A DNA stretch of 64,000 nucleotides from positions 350,713 to 414,712 of the forward strand of contig NZ_JAHKNI010000002.1 in the NCBI RefSeq assembly GCF_018860155.1, given 5' to 3'. The stretch comes from Nocardia albiluteola (GTDB lineage Bacteria > Actinomycetota > Actinomycetes > Mycobacteriales > Mycobacteriaceae). The position numbers and the translations under genes were made by a program. The notes under the pieces are model-generated. The model had not been told where the DNA came from. It ran no database searches and worked only from the letters and a program-made list of their open reading frames with translations. Below, one piece after another: positions 26,774 through 64,000 of the stretch (its first letter is position 1; every line of letters begins with the position of its first letter).

Positions 26774-27223
26774 TCGCGGGTGATCCGCGCCACGCGACGG
26801 CGAGCCTGGCCGCGATGCTGCTGTGAATCGGATGGGACGCGGCTGTGCGCGCAATGCCCGGCCGACGCGATTGCGCTGCTGGTGAGGGGCGCGGCGCGGC
26901 GTTTCGCAAGCGGCCGCGCCGAGCCGACTTCGCTGATGCAGAGTGGCTATGAACCTTTTTGGTCGGATGCGGTGTGCGGACGGTAGATTGGTTCGGTGTT
27001 CAGCAGCGGAGTTCAGCAGAAGGCCGTGCCGTGGTCGGCGCGTGTGGTCGGTTCCATGTAACAAGATCGGCCTGAGCGACGGATTACTCCTTTGAACACA
27101 CACATATGTCTGATTGAAATTCGAAGGCAGTCCCGACCGCTGGACGCCGCATCCGGAAGATGCGCGTTCGCGTCGGTGTGCCATGGGGAGCGCCACACGG
27201 TGTTCCGGAAGTGAGGTTGTGGG
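26774..27223. other. 450-bp leader/promoter region of the giant NRPS
   Basis: No gene was found. A GC inverted repeat (GGCGCGGC at 26888-26895 with GCCGCGCC at 26913-26920) may terminate cobM. From about 26950 the DNA becomes AT-richer. A promoter-like pair is TTGAAC (27092-27097), 17 nt, then TGAAAT (27115-27120). A weaker one is TTGGTC/TAGATT near 26959-26989 with a 19-nt spacer. ACATATGT (27102-27109) is an 8-bp palindrome between the first pair. No IdeR/DtxR-type iron box was seen. Confidence 0.45.
27092..27120 (+). promoter_or_regulatory. Candidate promoter for the giant NRPS
   Basis: TTGAAC and TGAAAT are spaced 17 nt apart, about 100 bases before the TTG start. The palindrome ACATATGT sits in the spacer, where a regulator could act. 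The -10 is non-ideal, so confidence is low. Confidence 0.3.

Positions 27224-64000
<36,777 letters not shown>

Noticed and set aside
26774..27223. IdeR/DtxR iron box before the NRPS, which would suggest a siderophore
   Set aside because: No sequence resembling the TTAGGTTAGGCTAACC-type box was found in the region.

Overview
The window is very GC-rich actinobacterial chromosome. The gene content is typical of mycolic-acid bacteria: a BkaR-type regulator beside an accD1-accA1-fadE-maoC-citE leucine operon, a MenAT-like AbiE toxin-antitoxin pair, and a giant NRPS. This points to Nocardia or a close relative; the genus is inferred and cannot be proved from the window. No rRNA, tRNA, insertion sequence, phage or CRISPR array was seen. 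All genes have the same GC-rich codon use. Only the toxin-antitoxin promoter stands out as AT-rich.

Layout. Bases 1-6,440 hold the end of a gene entering from the left, a NrtR-like Nudix regulator with an almost perfect palindrome at its promoter, a GT39/ArnT-like membrane glycosyltransferase closed by a strong hairpin, a four-helix membrane protein, a tandem double-TetR regulator and an SRPBCC protein. Bases 6,510-15,976 are a catabolic island: a small secreted protein, a BkaR-like TetR, and the divergent operon for methylcrotonyl-CoA carboxylase (beta, alpha), acyl-CoA dehydrogenase, MaoC-like hydratase and CitE-like lyase, followed by acetoacetyl-CoA synthetase. Together these take leucine-derived acyl-CoAs to acetyl-CoA and acetoacetate, and the last enzyme reactivates acetoacetate. 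Bases 16,039-17,494 carry an AbiEi/AbiEii pair behind a 41-bp interrupted palindrome. Bases 17,552-21,449 carry a MacB-type ABC exporter (ATPase and FtsX-like permease), divergent from a LiaS/NarL-type sensor kinase and its LuxR-type response regulator.

Bases 21,704-26,773 contain a PPOX/F420-type flavin protein, a TetR gene facing a 37-codon ORF with look-alike operators on both sides, two overlapping DUF202 membrane proteins, an SdsA1-like alkyl sulfatase and an isolated cobM (precorrin-4 methyltransferase).

From 27,224 to the right edge one reading frame stays open for 12,259 codons. It encodes a giant NRPS of ten complete modules plus the start of an eleventh. The order is C-A-T, C-A-T, C-A-T-E, C-A-T-E, C-A-T, C-A-T, C-A-T, C-A-T-E, C-A-T, C-A-T, C... 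. Pocket residues read by eye predict X1-Ser-D-Ser-D-hydrophobic-hydrophobic-Thr-Ser-D-hydrophobic-Ser-X10-... . The protein begins with a divergent condensation domain, so the peptide is probably N-acylated. No thioesterase, MbtH protein, loading ligase or exporter clearly belonging to it lies inside the window; its end and tailoring genes must be to the right. The gene is the main candidate for an undescribed system. Its product cannot be named from the sequence.
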